A DNA stretch of 37,095 nucleotides from contig JAOZUO010000009.1 in assembly GCA_029938605.1 (NCBI GenBank), forward strand, positions 47,191 to 84,285, in the 5' to 3' direction. The DNA comes from Deltaproteobacteria bacterium. Its GTDB lineage: Bacteria > Myxococcota_A > Polyangia > HGW-17 > JAJRWW01. Below are positions 34,200 to 37,095 of the stretch, in pieces. The translations under genes and the position numbers were made by a program. Within the stretch, counting starts at the first letter, position 1, and every line of letters starts with the position of its first letter. The notes below the pieces were generated by a model. It searched no databases, was not told the origin of the DNA, and saw nothing but the letters and a program-made list of their open reading frames with translations.

Positions 34200-35174
34200 A
34201 TGAGGAACCTTAGACTTGTAGTCGTTTGCACCGCAATCTTCGCGCTCGGATCCGTCGTAAGCTGTGGCGATGACGGCGGCGAGACCAACTGTACGGACCA
34301 GGTCGACAATGACGGGGATGGCTACACCGACTGCGCCGACAGCGACTGCGACAGCAATCAGGCCTGCCAGACGGTCTGTAACAACAACAACCTGTGTGAG
34401 CCGGCCCTGGGCGAGAACGCCACCAACTGCGCCAACGACTGCGGGACCGCTCCGGTCTGCGGCGATGGTAACTGTGACGCCGGCGAGGACTCCACGAGTT
34501 GCCCGGCCGACTGCCCCGTAAACCCCTGCAACAACGACGGCACCTGCGACGCCGGCGAGACCGTAACGAACTGCCCGAATGACTGCGCCGGCAGCGACGA
34601 GTGCCTGGCTGACAGTGACGTCCTGGCCGACAACGGCTGCGGCACGGGTGAAACCTGCGATGTCGGCCAGACCGGGGCTGCATGTCGTGCCACCGGCTCG
34701 GTGGCCGACTACGCCGTCTGCACTGCCCCCACGGACTGTGGCGCCTCCACCGGCTGCATGTCCTTCGACGGAACCGTGTTCAACTGCCTGCCCTACTGCG
34801 ACATCCAGGGTACACCCACTTGCCCCGGCACGGGTGTGTGCTCCGCGGCGGTTCAGGATCATGCGACCATCGGTCTGTGCCTCGAGCCTTCCGACGAGTG
34901 CGATCCGGTGGAGAACACCGGCTGCACCGCCCCCGATGCCTGCTACATCGTCGCCACGGGCGCGTCCTGTGCGGAGACAACGGCCAATCCCGGGGCCCCG
35001 GGATCTCCCTGCGAAGACGAAAGCCCCTCGGGCTGCGTGGCGGGCTCGTCCTGCTTCGACCCCGGTACCGGTTGGACCTGCATTGAGGTCTGCCTCCTTT
35101 CCGATGGGTCCGGCTGTGCTTCGGGTACCTGCCAGGATCTCATTAGCAGCACTACCTACGGCGTCTGCCAGTAG
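34200..35174 (+). CDS. Cysteine-rich surface lipoprotein
   Basis: A 324-residue lipoprotein. The signal 'MRNLRLVVVCTAIFALGSVV' ends in a lipobox-like V-V-S-C. The mature part starts with an Asp-rich unit 'NCTDQVDNDGDGYTDCADSDCDS' (the same unit as in the next gene), then units of the type 'CGDGNCDAGEDSTSCPADC' that resemble the short C-x-N-G-x-C-E-x-G-E-x-x-x-x-C-P-x-D-C repeats of myxobacterial surface proteins, then about 200 residues with paired cysteines. Over 35 cysteines are present, implying many disulfides outside the cytoplasm. The ATG has AGGAGG nine bases upstream; longer in-frame starts lack this. No enzyme motif is seen. Confidence 0.75.
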   Translation: MRNLRLVVVCTAIFALGSVVSCGDDGGETNCTDQVDNDGDGYTDCADSDCDSNQACQTVCNNNNLCEPALGENATNCANDCGTAPVCGDGNCDAGEDSTSCPADCPVNPCNNDGTCDAGETVTNCPNDCAGSDECLADSDVLADNGCGTGETCDVGQTGAACRATGSVADYAVCTAPTDCGASTGCMSFDGTVFNCLPYCDIQGTPTCPGTGVCSAAVQDHATIGLCLEPSDECDPVENTGCTAPDACYIVATGASCAETTANPGAPGSPCEDESPSGCVAGSSCFDPGTGWTCIEVCLLSDGSGCASGTCQDLISSTTYGVCQ

Positions 35175-35204
35175 TCGCTCGACGACGGCGCTGAGCTCCC
35201 CGCC

Positions 35205-35264
35205 ACCCGGCGGCGTTGTAGCCGGGTAAATCCATCGAAAAAACCGCTGGTTAAGTCCGGTTTT
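35205..35264 (+). terminator. Two hairpins after the first cysteine-rich lipoprotein gene
   Basis: ACCCGG (35205-35210) pairs with CCGGGT (35222-35227). AAAACCG (35240-35246) pairs with CGGTTTT (35258-35264), giving a stem that ends in four T residues. The second is a weak terminator candidate separating the two lipoprotein genes. Confidence 0.35.
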
Positions 35265-35337
35265 CCGTTTGGTTCCTTGACGGACCACCGGAATTCGCGG
35301 TATTCGAAAATCAATCAGTCAGCGAGGAGCACAGTCC

Positions 35338-36915
35338 ATGCAGCGCGAAGGGAAACACTTTACTTTGGCGGCCCTGGGGGTCGCTCTGGGTCTGATGGCG
35401 GGTTGCGCCAAGAGTAGCGGCACCGACTGCGGCAATGGGCGCATCGATGGCGACGAGCAGTGCGACGGCGCGATGCTCACCCAGGTCGACTGCATGGCTC
35501 TGGGCCTGGGCGCCGGACCGCTCAAGTGCAATCTGGATTGCACCTTCGACCTGAGCGCGTGCCCCAACTCCAGCGTGTGCGGCAACGGCACGGTGGAGGG
35601 GACAGAGTACTGCGATGGGTTCGATCTGGGGGGTCAAACCTGTGACACCCTGAACCTCGGAACGGGGTCGCTGGGGTGTTTGGCGGACTGCGTCTACGAC
35701 ACCTCCGGCTGCTCGAGCAGCGCGGTGTGTGGCAACGGCGTGGTGGAGGGGCCCGAGCAGTGCGACGGGTTCAACTTGAACGGCCAGAGCTGCGCCACCC
35801 TCGGCGAGGGGTTCAACGGTGGAGAGCTCGCCTGTGACACGGCCAATTGTCTGTACAACACCGACGCCTGCACCGAGGGAATCGTCTGCGGCAACGGGAT
35901 CCGCGAAGGGACCGAGGAGTGCGACGGCGACGACCTAAATGGCGTCTCCTGCGCGGCCCTGGGCTTCGCCGGTGGCAACCTGGTCTGTTCGACCACCTGC
36001 ATCCGGGACACCTCGGGCTGCACGGAGACCGCGGAGAACTGCACCAACGGCGTGGACGACGATGGCGACCTGGCCGTGGACTGTAACGACCTGGACTGTT
36101 CGTCCGACCCGGCCTGCGGCGGCTCGCCGGAGAACTGCACCAATGGCGTGGATGATGATCAGGATGGGCTCATCGACTGCGATGACCAGGTGGACTGCAA
36201 CAGCGATCCCTCCTGCCAGACCACCGGCGCCGAGATCTGCGACAACGGCATCGATGACGACGGCATGTTTGGCTGTGACTGCCAGGACTTCTTTAGCTGC
36301 CTGCTGGATATAGGTTGCCTGTTGGCCCCCTCCGCGGAGACCAACTGCACCGATGGTGCCGACGACGACCTGGACTGCCTGGTGGATTGCGACGATGACG
36401 ACTGCGATTCGGACCCTGCCTGCAGCGGTCCGGTGGAGATCTGCGACAACAGCGTGGACGATGATAGCGACGGCGATGTGGACTGCGACGACAGCGACTG
36501 CGCCGGTCACGCATCCTGCCCCGTATGTACCCCCGTCACGACGATTGCCTGCGGCGACAACCTCTCGGGGAACACCTCCGGAGGCATCAACAGTCTCGAG
36601 GACTGGGATATCTGGTGCTCCGGCGGCTACCTCTCCTCGGGTCCGGAGGCCTACTATGTCTTTACGCCTACCACCAGCGGCTCAGTGGACATCCAGCTCG
36701 ACATCAATGGTTCCGGCAATGATCTCGAGCTGTTGCTGGTGGGCGAGTTGAGCGGTGACTGTGCCCCGAGCGGAGCCTGTCTGAGCATAAGCCAGACCAC
36801 CGGCAATCCGGAGAGCATCACTTTCGACGCCACCGCCGGCACCACCTACTACATCATCATAGACGGCTGGGACGGAGACGCCGGCGCCTTCGACCTTTCA
36901 GTAACCTGCAACTAA
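35338..36915 (+). CDS. Cysteine-rich repeat lipoprotein with C-terminal pre-peptidase-like domain
   Basis: A 525-residue lipoprotein: signal 'MQREGKHFTLAALGVALGLMAGC' with lipobox MAGC. Four units start 'CGNG..(E/D)G.E.CDG..L....C..L' and end in paired Cys (about residues 31-230), a repeat type common in myxobacterial surface proteins. Five Asp-rich units follow, of the form (E/T)-x-C-(T/D)-(N/D)-G-(V/I/A)-D-D-D...D-C-x-D...C (about 232-400); the clustered Asp could bind calcium. The last 120 residues ('YYVFTPTTSGSVDIQLDIN', 'TYYIIIDGWDGDAGAFDLSVTC') match the beta-sandwich pre-peptidase C-terminal (PPC) fold. The ATG has GAGGAG upstream. A weak promoter (TTGACG 35277, TATTCG 35301, 18-bp spacer) precedes it. 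Likely surface-exposed adhesin or matrix protein. Confidence 0.8.
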   Translation: MQREGKHFTLAALGVALGLMAGCAKSSGTDCGNGRIDGDEQCDGAMLTQVDCMALGLGAGPLKCNLDCTFDLSACPNSSVCGNGTVEGTEYCDGFDLGGQTCDTLNLGTGSLGCLADCVYDTSGCSSSAVCGNGVVEGPEQCDGFNLNGQSCATLGEGFNGGELACDTANCLYNTDACTEGIVCGNGIREGTEECDGDDLNGVSCAALGFAGGNLVCSTTCIRDTSGCTETAENCTNGVDDDGDLAVDCNDLDCSSDPACGGSPENCTNGVDDDQDGLIDCDDQVDCNSDPSCQTTGAEICDNGIDDDGMFGCDCQDFFSCLLDIGCLLAPSAETNCTDGADDDLDCLVDCDDDDCDSDPACSGPVEICDNSVDDDSDGDVDCDDSDCAGHASCPVCTPVTTIACGDNLSGNTSGGINSLEDWDIWCSGGYLSSGPEAYYVFTPTTSGSVDIQLDINGSGNDLELLLVGELSGDCAPSGACLSISQTTGNPESITFDATAGTTYYIIIDGWDGDAGAFDLSVTCN

Positions 36916-37095
36916 GCTCTCCCCCCTCCCTCCTCTCTCCATCCTTTCCTCTCCCCACCCCCATCGCCCCCTACTGCCGACTAGTGAGCGGTGCCCCCGT
37001 GGAGGATTTCAACGCAGCCGCTCTTGCAGCGTCCCGCTGGAGCGGCAAGGGGAACATCCGTAACGGGGGCTGAGCGAACGGCAACAAGCGCCAGC
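36916..37095. other. Pyrimidine tract and nested inverted repeat at the window edge
   Basis: About 36916-36974 on the plus strand is almost only C and T. Beyond it an outer stem GCCCCCGT (36993-37000) / ACGGGGGC (37063-37070) encloses GCCGCTC (37017-37023) / GAGCGGC (37040-37046), which encloses CAGCG (37027-37031) / CGCTG (37035-37039). No coding gene is supported, and no RNA family is recognised. The element may continue past the window. Confidence 0.5.

Noticed and set aside
34194..35288. Minus-strand 364-codon frame opposite the first cysteine-rich lipoprotein
   Set aside because: It is the antisense image of a repeat-rich gene (Ala/Val/Gly-rich, no domain), while the plus strand has a signal peptide, lipobox and AGGAGG.
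36999..37073. A 24-codon GTG-initiated frame (MEDFNAAALAASRW...)
   Set aside because: It is very short, has no ribosome-binding site, and is fully covered by the nested inverted repeat.
36990..37095. Cobalamin-type riboswitch
   Set aside because: Fragments such as AAGGGGAAC and GGTGCC occur, but the conserved GGTG-AA-TCC core and the following CCCGC-ACTG are not in the right order on either strand.

Overview
The window is GC-rich chromosomal DNA from a Gram-negative bacterium, most likely a myxobacterium-like (Myxococcota or other deltaproteobacterial) lineage. The pointers are a Ser/Thr kinase with a membrane anchor and sensor domain, a sigma-54 type response regulator, a very large TPR protein, several envelope proteins built from cysteine-rich or Asp/Gly-rich repeats, and a Pal/CpoB-type envelope operon. 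No phage, insertion sequence, CRISPR array, tRNA or rRNA is visible. Species-level placement is not possible from the sequence alone.

Layout. 1-1.3 kb (minus): an RDD membrane protein followed by a left-truncated GspE N-terminal-domain protein with a hexapeptide repeat tail. 1.36-7.8 kb (plus): a GT-C-like multispanning enzyme overlapping truD, then a TonB-like protein, an OmpA-like protein with thrombospondin-type-3 calcium repeats, and a small lipoprotein. 7.9-9.1 kb: a small CxxC protein and a Tat-exported Rieske-like lipoprotein. 9.2-9.6 kb: a protein-free stretch with a strong promoter, several stable hairpins and a textbook terminator, which I read as an independent noncoding RNA gene of about 370 nt. 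9.7-11.4 kb: a full-length RpoD-like sigma factor with altered -10 recognition residues. 11.4-14.7 kb: a low-molecular-weight phosphatase (minus), uvrB (plus), trmB (minus). 14.7-17.1 kb (minus): a probable operon pal - cpoB-like - transaldolase - trmB. 17.3-19.7 kb (plus): an orphan NtrC-type regulator and an outer-membrane protein. 19.7-19.85 kb: a REPIN-like 28-bp inverted repeat. 19.85-28.0 kb (minus): a single 2.7-thousand-residue TPR protein. 28.3-33.0 kb (plus): a two-lobed M16 peptidase and a Ser/Thr kinase. 33.0-34.0 kb (minus): a radical SAM protein. 34.2-36.9 kb (plus): two cysteine-rich surface lipoproteins. The right end carries a pyrimidine tract and an unexplained nested hairpin.

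How it fits together. Most genes serve the cell envelope (Pal/CpoB, TonB, OmpA-like, lipoproteins, the GT-C enzyme, M16 peptidase) or regulation (sigma factor, NtrC regulator, kinase, probable ncRNA), with a few housekeeping genes (truD, uvrB, trmB, transaldolase) between them. The most promising undescribed element is the 9.2-9.6 kb RNA gene next to the divergent sigma factor. Other points worth following are a Rieske protein with a stretched second ligand box, an OmpA-like domain that lost both peptidoglycan-binding residues, a cysteine module shared between Pal and the GT-C enzyme, and a probable leaderless promoter for the GT-C gene.
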